Shown: positions 17,427-28,167 of the stretch, one piece after another
Numbering within the stretch: position 1 is the stretch's first letter
How the letters are laid out: each line of letters opens with the position of its first letter
Source: Aquibaculum arenosum
GTDB taxonomy: Bacteria > Pseudomonadota > Alphaproteobacteria > Kiloniellales > DSM-21159
Assembly (NCBI RefSeq): GCF_029222965.1
Contig: NZ_JARHUD010000002.1
Coordinates: 310,001 to 374,000, forward strand
DNA length: 64,000 nucleotides
Reading direction: 5' to 3'
Translations under genes and position numbers: made by a program
Notes under the pieces: generated by a model
Seen by the model: the letters and a program-made list of their open reading frames with translations, nothing else
What the model was told of the DNA's origin: nothing
Databases searched by the model: none

Positions 17427-18725
17427 ATGACTGCTGATATCCCTCACGCCGGCTTTTTCACCACCGGTCTCCGCGACTCAGATCCTGCGCTGGCCGATGC
17501 CGTCGCCGCCGAGCTGCGCCGCCAGCAGCAGCAGATCGAGCTGATCGCCAGCGAGAACATCGTCTCGCGCGCCGTACTGGAAGCGCAGGGTTCGGTGCTG
17601 ACCAACAAGTATGCGGAGGGATACCCGGGCCGACGCTACTACGGTGGCTGCGAAGCCGTCGATGTGGCCGAGGAACTGGCCATCGAGCGCGCCAAGGAAC
17701 TTTTCGGCTGCAGCTACGTGAACGTCCAGCCGCACTCCGGCGCGCAGGCCAATCAAAGCGTCATGCTGGCGCTCTTGAAGCCCGGCGACACCTTCATGGG
17801 CCTGGCGCTCTCGGCCGGCGGGCACCTGACTCACGGCGCCGCCCCCAACCTCTCGGGCAAGTGGTTCAATGCCGTGCAGTACGGCGTGAGCCCCGAGACC
17901 GGGCAGATCGACTTCGAGGAGGTCGAGCGCCTGGCCCGCGAGCACAAGCCGAAGATGATCATCGCCGGCGGCTCGGCTTATCCGCGCATCATCGACTTTG
18001 CCCGCTTCCGCGCCATCGCCGATGAAGTGGGTGCGCTCTTCATGGTGGACATGGCCCACTTCGCCGGCCTTGTGGCCGGTGGCGCCCATCCGAGCCCCCT
18101 GCCCCACGCCCATATCGTGACCACCACCACCCACAAAACGCTGCGCGGCGCGCGCGGCGGCATGGTGCTGAGCAACGATCCCGACATCGGCAAGAAGATC
18201 AACAGCGCCACCTTCCCCGGCCTGCAGGGCGGCCCACTGATGCACGCCATTGCCGGCAAGGCGGTCGCGCTGGGCGAGGCCTTGCGGCCTGACTTCAAGG
18301 ACTATGCCCGCCAGGTGGTGGATAACGCCCAGGCCCTGGCCGAGACCTTGAAGGAGGGCGGCGTCGACATCGTCACCGGCGGCACCGATACCCACGTCGT
18401 GCTGGTCGACCTGCGCCCCAAGGGGCTGACCGGCAACGTGACGGAGAAGAGTCTCGATCGTGCAGGCATCACCTGCAACAAGAACGGCGTGCCCTTCGAT
18501 CCCGAGAAGCCGACCGTGACCTCGGGCGTCCGTCTCGGCACGCCGGCCGGCACCACCCGCGGCTTCGGCGTGGAAGAGTTCCGCGAGATCGGCCGGATGA
18601 TCACGGAGGTCCTGGACGGGCTTGCGAGCGCCGGCGAGGACAATGCGCTGGCCGAAAATCGCGTCCGCGGAAGAGTGCAGCAGCTTTGCCAGCGCTTCCC
18701 GATCTACCCGGACCTGGAGGTCTGA
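17427..18725 (+). CDS. glyA: Serine hydroxymethyltransferase
   Basis: PLP enzyme making glycine and methylene-tetrahydrofolate from serine, the main one-carbon entry. At 432 aa it has [49 protein letters not shown] and [22 protein letters not shown]. The PLP lysine is in [13 protein letters not shown]. Toward the C-terminus [18 protein letters not shown] and [16 protein letters not shown] are present. All catalytic residues appear intact. It is followed 41 nt later by nrdR. Confidence 0.97.
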   Translation: MTADIPHAGFFTTGLRDSDPALADAVAAELRRQQQQIELIASENIVSRAVLEAQGSVLTNKYAEGYPGRRYYGGCEAVDVAEELAIERAKELFGCSYVNVQPHSGAQANQSVMLALLKPGDTFMGLALSAGGHLTHGAAPNLSGKWFNAVQYGVSPETGQIDFEEVERLAREHKPKMIIAGGSAYPRIIDFARFRAIADEVGALFMVDMAHFAGLVAGGAHPSPLPHAHIVTTTTHKTLRGARGGMVLSNDPDIGKKINSATFPGLQGGPLMHAIAGKAVALGEALRPDFKDYARQVVDNAQALAETLKEGGVDIVTGGTDTHVVLVDLRPKGLTGNVTEKSLDRAGITCNKNGVPFDPEKPTVTSGVRLGTPAGTTRGFGVEEFREIGRMITEVLDGLASAGEDNALAENRVRGRVQQLCQRFPIYPDLEV

Positions 18726-18766
18726 GGGCGAGCGTGGCGCTCAAGGGCTGAGCAGGGGGAGAAGGA

Positions 18767-19231
18767 ATGCGCTGTCCGTTCTGCGGTCACGAAGACACCC
18801 AGGTGAAGGACTCCCGGCCGACGGAGGACGCCTCCGCGATCCGTCGGCGGCGCCACTGCCCCGACTGTGGGGCGCGCTTCACCACTTTTGAGCGCGTGCA
18901 GCTGCGCGAGCTCACGGTGATCAAGTCCGACGGCAAGCGCCAGCCCTTCGAACGCGACAAGCTCATGCGCTCCATGCAGATCGCCCTGCAAAAGCGGGCC
19001 GTGGATCAGGAACGGCTGGAACGCATCGTCAACGGTATCGTTCGCCGCCTGGAAAGCACCGGTGAGGCCGAGATTCAGAGCAAGGTGATCGGGGAGATGG
19101 TCATGGACGCCCTTTCGACCCTCGATCCCGTTGCCTACATCCGCTTTGCGTCGGTCTACCGCAACTTCCGCGAGGCCAGCGACTTCGGCGAGTTCGTGGG
19201 CCAGCTCGGCGGCGAGCCCGAGGAAGGCTGA
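18767..19231 (+). CDS. nrdR: Transcriptional repressor NrdR
   Basis: ATP/dATP-sensing repressor of ribonucleotide reductase genes. The 154-aa protein has an N-terminal zinc ribbon with two CxxC pairs (MRCPFCGH and [15 protein letters not shown]). It is followed by an ATP-cone domain ([27 protein letters not shown] and [19 protein letters not shown]). The likely regulon includes the class II reductase at 28168-30423, but I did not find a confident pair of NrdR boxes there. The gene lies between glyA and ribD, a frequent arrangement in proteobacteria. Confidence 0.95.
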   Translation: MRCPFCGHEDTQVKDSRPTEDASAIRRRRHCPDCGARFTTFERVQLRELTVIKSDGKRQPFERDKLMRSMQIALQKRAVDQERLERIVNGIVRRLESTGEAEIQSKVIGEMVMDALSTLDPVAYIRFASVYRNFREASDFGEFVGQLGGEPEEG

Positions 19232-19304
19232 GGGCAACCCCGCAGGCCTCCGCCATCGCGGGCAAGTAGGCCTCCGGCTACCGGCGGCCAAGATTCGGGC
19301 AGAG

Positions 19305-20411
19305 ATGAGCAGCAGCGACCAGCTTCACATGCGCGCCGCCCTGGCATTGGCACGCCGCGGCCTGGGGACCACGGCCCCCAATCCGGCCGTGGGCTGCGTG
19401 CTCGTACGTGAGGGGCGCGTGGTGGGCCGTGGCTGGACCCAGCCCGGCGGCCGGCCGCATGCAGAGACCGAAGCGCTGCGCCGCGCCGGAGCCGAGGCTG
19501 CCGGGGCAACGGCCTATGTCACCCTGGAGCCCTGCGCCCACCACGGCACCACACCGCCGTGCAGCGACGCCTTGATCGCTGCCGGCATCCGCCGCTGCGT
19601 TGTCGCCTGCATCGACCCTGACCGGCGGGTGCAAGGCAGCGGCCTGCGCCGCCTGCGCGACGCCGGGATCAGTGTGGACACGGGCCTGCTGCAGGCGGAA
19701 GCCGAGGCGCTCAACCGCGGCTTCATCCTGAACCGCACCGCCACGCGCCCCTTGGTCACGCTAAAGCTTGCGACCAGTCTTGACGGCCGAATTGCCCTGG
19801 CCTCGGGTGAAAGCCGCTGGATCACCGGACCGGCCGCCCGTCAGCGCGCCCATCTGCTACGTGCTGCGCACGACGCGGTGCTTGTGGGTTCCGGTACCGC
19901 TCTCGCCGACAACCCGCGCCTTGACGTGCGCCTGCCCGGACTGGCGGCGCGCAAGCCACTGCGCGTGGTGTTGGACGCCGGCTTGCGTCTGCCGGGCAGC
20001 CACGACCTGATCGCCCGTGGTTGGGAGCACAACACGCTGATCCTGACTCGTCCTGGCCATACCGAAGCACGCCGGAGCAGCTACCATGCTCGCGGTGTGG
20101 AGGTGACGGCCCTGGCCGATTGCGGACCCGACGGACGCCCGACACCAAAGGCCGTGCTTGCAGAGCTGGTACGCCGCGAGGTTACCCGCCTGATGGTCGA
20201 AGGCGGTGCCGGTGCTGCAGCTGCCTTCCTCAAGGCAGGGTTGGTGGATCACCTGGTCTGGTTTCGCGCCGGGAAAGTGATCGGCAGCGACGGTCGCGAA
20301 GCGGTCGAAGCACTCGATCTGGCTACCTTGGCCAAGGCGCCGCAGTTCGAGTTGGAGAGCGTCGAACGCCTGGACGGGGACCTGCTGGAAAGCTGGGTCC
20401 GGAAGGAGTAA
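19305..20411 (+). CDS. ribD: Bifunctional riboflavin deaminase/reductase RibD
   Basis: Second and third steps of riboflavin synthesis. The 368-aa protein has an N-terminal cytidine-deaminase-like domain with APNPAVGCVLV, GRPHAETEALRRAG (HAE zinc motif) and TLEPCAHHGTTPPCSDAL (PCxxxxxxPPC). A C-terminal reductase domain has LKLATSLDGRIALASGESRWITG and LMVEGGAGAAAAFLKAGLVDHL. ATG 19305 was chosen over an upstream in-frame ATG that lies inside nrdR. It starts the ribD-ribE-ribBA-ribH run. No FMN riboswitch was recognised upstream. Confidence 0.95.
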   Translation: MSSSDQLHMRAALALARRGLGTTAPNPAVGCVLVREGRVVGRGWTQPGGRPHAETEALRRAGAEAAGATAYVTLEPCAHHGTTPPCSDALIAAGIRRCVVACIDPDRRVQGSGLRRLRDAGISVDTGLLQAEAEALNRGFILNRTATRPLVTLKLATSLDGRIALASGESRWITGPAARQRAHLLRAAHDAVLVGSGTALADNPRLDVRLPGLAARKPLRVVLDAGLRLPGSHDLIARGWEHNTLILTRPGHTEARRSSYHARGVEVTALADCGPDGRPTPKAVLAELVRREVTRLMVEGGAGAAAAFLKAGLVDHLVWFRAGKVIGSDGREAVEALDLATLAKAPQFELESVERLDGDLLESWVRKE

Positions 20412-20420
20412 GGAAGCCCC

Positions 20421-21017
20421 ATGTTCACTGGAATCATCACCGATCTGGGCGAAGTCCTCGAAGCCGACGCCAAGGCCGGCGGCGACCTGCGGCTGCTTCT
20501 GCAAACCGCATGGGATACCGCCGAGGTGCCACTGGGCGCATCAGTGGCCTGCAACGGCGTGTGCCTCACCGTCGTCGAACGCGGGCCGCAGCGCCTGGCC
20601 TTCGACGTCTCGGCTGAAACCCTGTCGAAGACGACACTTGATACCTGGCAAGCTGGCCAGCGCATCAACCTGGAGCGCTCCCTGCGCCTCGGCGACGAGC
20701 TGGGCGGTCATCTGGTCTACGGCCACGTGGATGGACTGGCCGAGGTGCTGGACATCCGGCGCGAGGGCGAGTCCCACCGCTATCGCTTCCGCGCTGACCC
20801 CGCACTCCTGCGCTTTCTGGCGCCCAAAGGCTCCATCGCCCTTGACGGTGTCTCGCTCACGGTGAACGAGGTCGACGGCGAGGCTTTCGGCGTGAACATC
20901 ATTCCGCACACGTCCGAGGTCACGACCTTCGGCGCCTACCGGCCCGGCAACCGGGTCAACCTGGAAATCGACATGCTGGCACGCTACGTTGCGCGCCTGC
21001 TCCCCAAGCCCGAGTAA
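20421..21017 (+). CDS. ribE: Riboflavin synthase, alpha chain
   Basis: Dismutates two 6,7-dimethyl-8-ribityllumazine molecules into riboflavin. The 198-aa protein begins MFTGIITDLGEV. It has two tandem lumazine-binding repeats: ASVACNGVCLTVVERG with FDVSAETLSKTTL in the first, and GSIALDGVSLTVNEVDGEAFGVNIIPHT in the second. GGHLVYGHVDGLAEVL links them. It sits 9 nt after ribD and 10 nt before the ribBA-like gene in the same operon. Confidence 0.96.
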   Translation: MFTGIITDLGEVLEADAKAGGDLRLLLQTAWDTAEVPLGASVACNGVCLTVVERGPQRLAFDVSAETLSKTTLDTWQAGQRINLERSLRLGDELGGHLVYGHVDGLAEVLDIRREGESHRYRFRADPALLRFLAPKGSIALDGVSLTVNEVDGEAFGVNIIPHTSEVTTFGAYRPGNRVNLEIDMLARYVARLLPKPE

Positions 21018-21027
21018 AGCCCCAATC

Positions 21028-22170
21028 ATGCCCCAAACGGACGAAGCCTGGCGCCTGTCTTTCAGCGAATTGGTCTCCCCCATCGAGGAGGTGATCGAAG
21101 AAGCGCGCAATGGTCGCATGTTCATTCTGGTCGACGACGAGGACCGAGAGAACGAGGGCGATCTGGTCATTCCAGCCCAAATGGCCGGCCCCGAGGCGAT
21201 CAACTTCATGGCCAAGTACGGCCGCGGCCTGATCTGTCTGGCCATGACCCGCCAGCGGATCGAGCAGCTCGGCCTGCCCATGATGTCGCGCAAGAACGAG
21301 ACGCGCCATGAAACGGCCTTCACGGTCTCGATCGAGGCCCGTGAAGGGGTGACCACCGGCATCTCCGCCTCGGACCGCGCCCGTACCGTGGCCGTGGCCA
21401 TCGATCCGGACCGGGGCGCCGAGGACATCGTCACCCCGGGGCACGTCTTCCCGCTCATGGCCCGCGACGGCGGCGTGCTGGAGCGCATCGGCCACACGGA
21501 AGCGGCGGTGGACCTGGCGCGTTTGGCGGGGCTCTATCCCGCGGGCGTGATCTGCGAGATCATGAACGACGACGGCTCCATGGCCCGGCGCGACGATCTC
21601 ATCGGCTTCGCCCAGCGCCATGGTCTGAAGATCGCCACCATCGCCGATCTCATCGCCTACCGCCGGCGCTACGACAAGATCGTCGAGCGCACGCTGCAGC
21701 AGCCCTTCGACAGCCGCCACGGCGGCCGTTTCGAACTGGCGGTCTACCGCAACATGGCCAGCGGCGCCGAGCATGTCGCCCTGTGGAAGGGCACGATCGA
21801 TTCCGAGAAGCCAGTGCTGGTGCGCGTGCACGCTCTCTCAGTGCTCGACGACGTGCTGGCGGACGATGCGCTGGGTCGCGGCGGCGAACTGCAGGCAGCC
21901 ATGGATGAGATCGCCGCCGAGGGAGAGGGCGTTGTCGTGCTGATCCGCGATCCCTCCCCGGCCTCCATCTCCGATCACCTGGCGGCGCGAGCCGCGGGGC
22001 GCGATGCGCCGGAAGTGGCCCTGCGTGACTATGGCGAAGGCGCGCAGATCCTGCTCGATCTCGGCGTGCGCCAAATGATTTTGCTGCACAACACCCGCCA
22101 CACCATCGTCGGCCTGGAGGGTTACGGTCTGACCGTCGTCGGCCAGCGCCCCTTGCGATCCAGCGATTGA
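21028..22170 (+). CDS. ribB: RibB fused to a RibA-like domain without zinc cysteines (RibBX type)
   Basis: Residues about 15-215 are a complete 3,4-dihydroxy-2-butanone 4-phosphate synthase: FILVDDEDRENEGDL, RGLICLAMT, TGISASDRARTV, HVFPLMARDGGVLERIGHTEAAVDLARLAG. Residues about 220-380 resemble GTP cyclohydrolase II. However, the region that should read CxTGDxxxSxxCDCG reads RVHALSVLDDVLADDALGRGG, so all three zinc cysteines are gone. The usual GTP-site arginines also look poorly kept. Such RibB/RibA-like hybrids without cyclohydrolase activity (RibBX) are described in proteobacteria. The cell would then need a separate RibA elsewhere. Confidence 0.9.
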   Translation: MPQTDEAWRLSFSELVSPIEEVIEEARNGRMFILVDDEDRENEGDLVIPAQMAGPEAINFMAKYGRGLICLAMTRQRIEQLGLPMMSRKNETRHETAFTVSIEAREGVTTGISASDRARTVAVAIDPDRGAEDIVTPGHVFPLMARDGGVLERIGHTEAAVDLARLAGLYPAGVICEIMNDDGSMARRDDLIGFAQRHGLKIATIADLIAYRRRYDKIVERTLQQPFDSRHGGRFELAVYRNMASGAEHVALWKGTIDSEKPVLVRVHALSVLDDVLADDALGRGGELQAAMDEIAAEGEGVVVLIRDPSPASISDHLAARAAGRDAPEVALRDYGEGAQILLDLGVRQMILLHNTRHTIVGLEGYGLTVVGQRPLRSSD

Positions 22171-22180
22171 GGAGCAGCCC

Positions 22181-22651
22181 ATGAGCACCCCATCCAAGCC
22201 GCGCATCCTGGTGGTGGAAGCGCGCTTCTACGAAGAGATTGCCGACGAACTCTTTGCCGGTGCCGAAGAGGCCCTGCAGGAAGCCGGGGCAAGCGTCGAA
22301 CGTCTCCAGGTGCCAGGTGCCTTCGAGATTCCCGCTGCCATTTCCATGGCCATCGCCGCCGCTGATGTTGGCCAGCGCCCGCCTTACGACGGCTTCGTTG
22401 CCCTGGGCTGCGTCATTCGCGGCGAGACGAGCCACTACGACTACGTCTGCGGTGAGAGTGCCCGCGGCCTGCAGGAACTGGCAACGGGCGATCTGGCCGC
22501 CATCGGCTATGGCATCCTGACGGTGGAAAATGCCGATCAGGCTTGGGCCCGTGCCGATCGCAAACGCAAGAACAAGGGCCGCGACGCCGCTGAGGCCTGT
22601 CTGCGCATGATCGAACTGCGCCGGCATTTCGGCCTGCACGAGGAGGCGTGA
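22181..22651 (+). CDS. ribH: 6,7-dimethyl-8-ribityllumazine synthase
   Basis: Condenses the RibB and RibD/RibA products to lumazine. The 156-aa protein has RILVVEARFYEEIADELFAGA, VPGAFEIPAAISMAI and FVALGCVIRGETSHYDYVCGESARGLQEL, the substrate and phosphate site with a conserved histidine. IGYGILTVENADQAWARAD and KGRDAAEACLRMIELRR follow. Its stop overlaps the GTG start of nusB, a conserved ribH-nusB coupling in many proteobacteria. Confidence 0.96.
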   Translation: MSTPSKPRILVVEARFYEEIADELFAGAEEALQEAGASVERLQVPGAFEIPAAISMAIAAADVGQRPPYDGFVALGCVIRGETSHYDYVCGESARGLQELATGDLAAIGYGILTVENADQAWARADRKRKNKGRDAAEACLRMIELRRHFGLHEEA

Positions 22652-23166
22652 GCGCCTTGACCACCTCAAACCCCGGCCCCAGAACGCCCAGCACCAGTCG
22701 CCAGGACAAGGTCATGCGCCGGCGCCGCGCTGCGCGGCTTGCTGCGGTGCAGGCGCTCTATCAGGCCGATATCGGCCAGGTGACGCCCGATACCGTCGCG
22801 CTGGAGTTTCTGCAGCACCGACTGAGCGAGGACTTCGACGGCTTCACCCTGGGCGACATCGACCAGGAGCTCTTCATCGCGGTCTTCCGCGGCACCCATG
22901 CTGAGCGCGAGGAACTGGACGACATGCTGATGGCGGTGATCGCCGAAGGCTGGTCGGTCGAGCGTCTCGACAGCATGCTGCGCCACATCCTGCGCGCTGC
23001 GGCCTGGGAATTGGCCTACCGCCCACAGGTCCACGCCAAGGTGGTCGTTTCGGAGTACGTCGGCCTGGCGCATGATTTCTTCGATGAGCGCGAGGCCGGC
23101 ATGGCCAACGGCATGCTGAACCGACTGGCCCACGAGCTCCGCCCCGACGATTTCCAGGCGGACTAG
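22648..23166 (+). CDS. nusB: Transcription antitermination factor NusB
   Basis: RNA-binding subunit of the ribosomal antitermination complex. The 172-aa all-helical protein has RRRRAARLAAVQALYQADIGQ at the N-terminus, the conserved IDQELFIAVFRG and DSMLRHILRAAAWELAYR segments, and KVVVSEYVGLAHDFFDEREAGMANGMLNRLA near the C-terminus. The start is GTG 22648 overlapping the ribH stop (GTGA). Confidence 0.94.
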   Translation: MSALTTSNPGPRTPSTSRQDKVMRRRRAARLAAVQALYQADIGQVTPDTVALEFLQHRLSEDFDGFTLGDIDQELFIAVFRGTHAEREELDDMLMAVIAEGWSVERLDSMLRHILRAAAWELAYRPQVHAKVVVSEYVGLAHDFFDEREAGMANGMLNRLAHELRPDDFQAD

Positions 23167-23175
23167 GCCGCTAAC

Positions 23176-24153
23176 GTGGTGCGCGGCGAGTTCGACCAGA
23201 TCGCCCGGTACTTCGCGCCGCTCGCCGCCGGCGCCCCCGGCGCTTTTGGCCTGCGCAACGACGCCGCAGTGCTCAGCCCGCCGCCGGGCGAGGAACTGGT
23301 CGTTACCCTCGACACGCTGGTCGAGGGCGTGCATTTCCTGCCTGAGGATCCTCCGGACCTGCTGGCCCGCAAGGCCCTGCGGGTCAATCTCTCCGATCTG
23401 GCCGCCATGGGTGCGCGTCCGCTGGGCTATCTGCTGTCCACTGCCTGGTCTTCACGAATTGACGATGCCTGGATCGAGGGCTTCACCAACGGGCTGGCGG
23501 CCGACCAGAAGACATTCGGCCTGCATCTGCTGGGAGGCGACACGGTCAAGACTCCAGGCCCGCTGACGCTCTCGATCACGGCCTTCGGCAGCCTGCCCCG
23601 CGGCGGCGCCCTCACCCGCTCCGGCGCCAAGACAGGCGATGGCCTCTATGTTTCCGGGCGCATAGGCGACGGCGCGCTGGGGCTCCTGGCGCTGCGTGGC
23701 GCACTGCGACACCTCTCCCTGAGCGAGCAGGAGCAACTCGAACAGGCCTATCGCCTGCCAGAGCCGCGCTGCAGCCTGGGACCGGCGCTGATCGGCCTGG
23801 CCAACGCCTGCCTCGATGTCTCCGATGGCCTGCTGGCCGACGCCGCACATCTGGCCGAGGAATCCGGGCTCCAAGTCATCATCGAAGCGCCCGCGGTGCC
23901 CCTCTCAGATGCCGCCCAGGCTGCCCTGGCAGAGGATCCGGAGCTTTTCACCCAGGTGCTGACGGGCGGCGACGACTACGAACTGGCCTTTGCGATCCCG
24001 CCGGTAGAGGAGCCGAAGATCGCCGTACTCAGCCAGGAACTGGGGCTGTCTCTGACCCGGGTCGGTCGCTTTGCTGAGGGCGCAGGCGTGCTGATTCTCG
24101 ACCGCGGGGGCCGACCACTCACACTCGAAGTCCGGGGCTGGACACACTTTTAG
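23176..24153 (+). CDS. thiL: Thiamine-monophosphate kinase
   Basis: Final step of thiamine pyrophosphate synthesis: phosphorylates TMP with ATP. A 325-aa PurM/ThiL-fold protein with FGLRNDAAVLSPPPGEELVVTLDTLVEGVHFL (metal-binding Asp residues), NLSDLAAMGARPLGYLLS, GLHLLGGDTVKT, ACLDVSDGLLADAAHLA and LTGGDDYELAFAIPP. It starts with GTG 23176, 9 nt after nusB, and probably ends the rib-nus operon. A tail of about 50 nt leads to the next gene. Confidence 0.95.
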   Translation: MVRGEFDQIARYFAPLAAGAPGAFGLRNDAAVLSPPPGEELVVTLDTLVEGVHFLPEDPPDLLARKALRVNLSDLAAMGARPLGYLLSTAWSSRIDDAWIEGFTNGLAADQKTFGLHLLGGDTVKTPGPLTLSITAFGSLPRGGALTRSGAKTGDGLYVSGRIGDGALGLLALRGALRHLSLSEQEQLEQAYRLPEPRCSLGPALIGLANACLDVSDGLLADAAHLAEESGLQVIIEAPAVPLSDAAQAALAEDPELFTQVLTGGDDYELAFAIPPVEEPKIAVLSQELGLSLTRVGRFAEGAGVLILDRGGRPLTLEVRGWTHF

Positions 24154-24236
24154 CGCCTGCCGGGTCGGGGTGAAGCTTGCCCCTGGCATGAAAGTGGCGT
24201 GAAATGGGCAACTCTGCCAGAACGCGAGCACCGCCC

Positions 24237-25817
24237 ATGCCCTTCCCGCCACTGTTTCATCCCATTTCTGCCGCTGCACTGCTGCTGATTGCGCCAGCCG
24301 TCGCCTTTGCCGAAGCGCCGGAAGGTGACCTGCCGCCACCGCAGACCACGGCAGTGGCCGTGCCGGCCGGCCAGATCGAAGCTGCCATCGAGCAGCTCGA
24401 CGAACGGGCAGAGACACTGATGGAACGCTCCGGTCTTCCCGGAATGGCGGTTGCCGTCGTGCATGAAGGCGAAACCGTCTATGCCTCCGGCTTCGGCCTG
24501 CGCAAGATGGGCGAAGAGGCCAAGGTCGATGCCGACACGGTGTTTCAGCTCGCCTCCCTGTCGAAATCCATCTCCGCAACTGTCGTCGCCCAACAGGTGG
24601 CAGAAGGTGTGGTAAGTTGGGACACGCCAGTTACTGAGTTCCTGCCCGACTTCAAGCTGGCCGACGCCTGGGTTACCGAGCATGTCACCATCGGTGACCT
24701 TTTCTCGCATCGCTCGGGGTTGCCCGATCATGCCGGAGACAACCTGGAGGATCTCGGCTATACGCGGGAAGAGGTGCTTTCTCATCTCCACCTGCTACCG
24801 CTCAGCCCCTTTCGCGACACCTACGCCTACACCAACTTCGGCCTGACCGCCGCAGCGGAGGCCGTGGCTGCTGCGGCTGGACGGGATTGGGAGAGTCTGT
24901 CCGAAGATGCGCTCTTCGCGCCCCTGGGTATGAGTTCCAGCAGTTTCCGCTTCGCTCACTATGCGGCGCGGGAAAATCGCGCCCACGGGCACGTGCGTGT
25001 CGGTGATGACTTCGAGGCGCTCTACGTGCGGCAACCGGACGCGCAGTCTCCCGCAGGCGGTGTGAGCGCCAGCGTGAATGACATGGCGCGCTGGATGGCG
25101 CTGTTGCTGCAAGACGGGCGCTTCGAGGATCAGCAGATCCTCCCGCCGGGTGCCCTGCTGGAGCCGATGACGGCGAAGATGATCTCATCGCCCTCCTACG
25201 CGCCCGACGCCCGGCCGAGCTTCTATGGCTACGGCATTGGCGTGGGCATCGAAGCCTCGGGCCGGGTGTCACTCAGTCACTCCGGTGCCTTCGCCCTGGG
25301 CGCAGGCACCAACTACACCCTCCTGCCCTCTTTGGATCTCGGCATCGTGATTCTCACCAACGCTGCGCCGACCGGTGTTGGTGAGGCCTTGGCCATGGAA
25401 TTCTCAGAACTGGTGCAGTACGGCGGCATCAGCCGCGACTGGTATGCTGCTTACCAGCCGCTGATGGAGCCAATCCTTGCCCCGATAGGCGAGCTCGTCG
25501 GCAAGGAACCACCGAGCGAGGCGGTTGAACCGGCACCACTGGCGCACTACGCCGGTGTCTACGACAATCCCTACTTCGGCACGGCCGAGATCAGCAACGG
25601 CGCCGAGGGGCTGCGACTGACCATCGGCCCAGCTCACCTCAACTACCGGCTGAGCCACTGGGATGGGGACAGCTTCACCTATCGCCCCTTTGGGGAGAAT
25701 GCTCCGGCTGGCTCGATCTCAAAGGTTACCTTCGAGCGTGACGGCGAGAAGGCCGCTGCCCTGACCATCGAGTTCCTGAACGAGCAGGGGCTCGGCCGCT
25801 TCGAGCGTCAGGACTGA
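24237..25817 (+). CDS. Secreted serine hydrolase, beta-lactamase class C family
   Basis: Penicillin-binding-protein/class C beta-lactamase fold of about 526 aa with a signal peptide (SAAALLLIAPAVAFAEA). Catalytic motifs are present: FQLASLSKSISATV (Ser-x-x-Lys), YAYTNFG (Tyr-x-Asn) and SLSHSGAFALGAG (His-x-Gly). After about residue 390 a second domain (HYAGVYDNPYFGTAEIS) resembles the DUF3471 domain found in such esterases and peptidases. It could be a D-aminopeptidase, esterase or carboxypeptidase; resistance function is not implied. ATG 24204 is an alternative start 11 codons upstream. The stop is 1 bp from the convergent aroA stop. Confidence 0.85.
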   Translation: MPFPPLFHPISAAALLLIAPAVAFAEAPEGDLPPPQTTAVAVPAGQIEAAIEQLDERAETLMERSGLPGMAVAVVHEGETVYASGFGLRKMGEEAKVDADTVFQLASLSKSISATVVAQQVAEGVVSWDTPVTEFLPDFKLADAWVTEHVTIGDLFSHRSGLPDHAGDNLEDLGYTREEVLSHLHLLPLSPFRDTYAYTNFGLTAAAEAVAAAAGRDWESLSEDALFAPLGMSSSSFRFAHYAARENRAHGHVRVGDDFEALYVRQPDAQSPAGGVSASVNDMARWMALLLQDGRFEDQQILPPGALLEPMTAKMISSPSYAPDARPSFYGYGIGVGIEASGRVSLSHSGAFALGAGTNYTLLPSLDLGIVILTNAAPTGVGEALAMEFSELVQYGGISRDWYAAYQPLMEPILAPIGELVGKEPPSEAVEPAPLAHYAGVYDNPYFGTAEISNGAEGLRLTIGPAHLNYRLSHWDGDSFTYRPFGENAPAGSISKVTFERDGEKAAALTIEFLNEQGLGRFERQD

Positions 25818-25818
25818 C

Positions 25819-27845
<2,027 letters not shown>

Positions 27846-27978
27846 TCCTCCGCGGGCGTGGGGCTGGGCAAAGGATCCTCCCGGCAGGGCGCATTTTTCG
27901 CTTGCAACCACCGCCCGCTCTTCCTAGTTTCCGCTCCGCCGCCGGGCACGCTCTTCCGCCCGGCAGCGGGTTTCAGAT

Positions 27979-28054
<76 letters not shown>

Positions 28055-28082
28055 GACAAAGGCTTGATGAAGCCAATCTTTC

Positions 28083-28113
28083 GAAAGAGGCCGCTCTCGC
28101 AGCGGCCTCTTTC
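28083..28113 (+). terminator. Rho-independent terminator after tRNA-Ala
   Basis: Perfect 13-bp stem GAAAGAGGCCGCT / AGCGGCCTCTTTC with a 5-nt loop CTCGC, followed by ATTTC. It lies 28 nt after the tRNA. On the other strand the stem ends in an A/T-rich flank too, so it could also serve the convergent nrdJ gene. Confidence 0.85.
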
Positions 28114-28167
28114 ATTTCGTGCCTGTGTCAGCGCGCTGTCCGCAGCCAAGGCCTCGGCTGACAGGAA

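Noticed and set aside
19232-19304. FMN riboswitch before ribD
   Set aside because: The 73-nt spacer is too short and lacks the conserved RFN sequence boxes.
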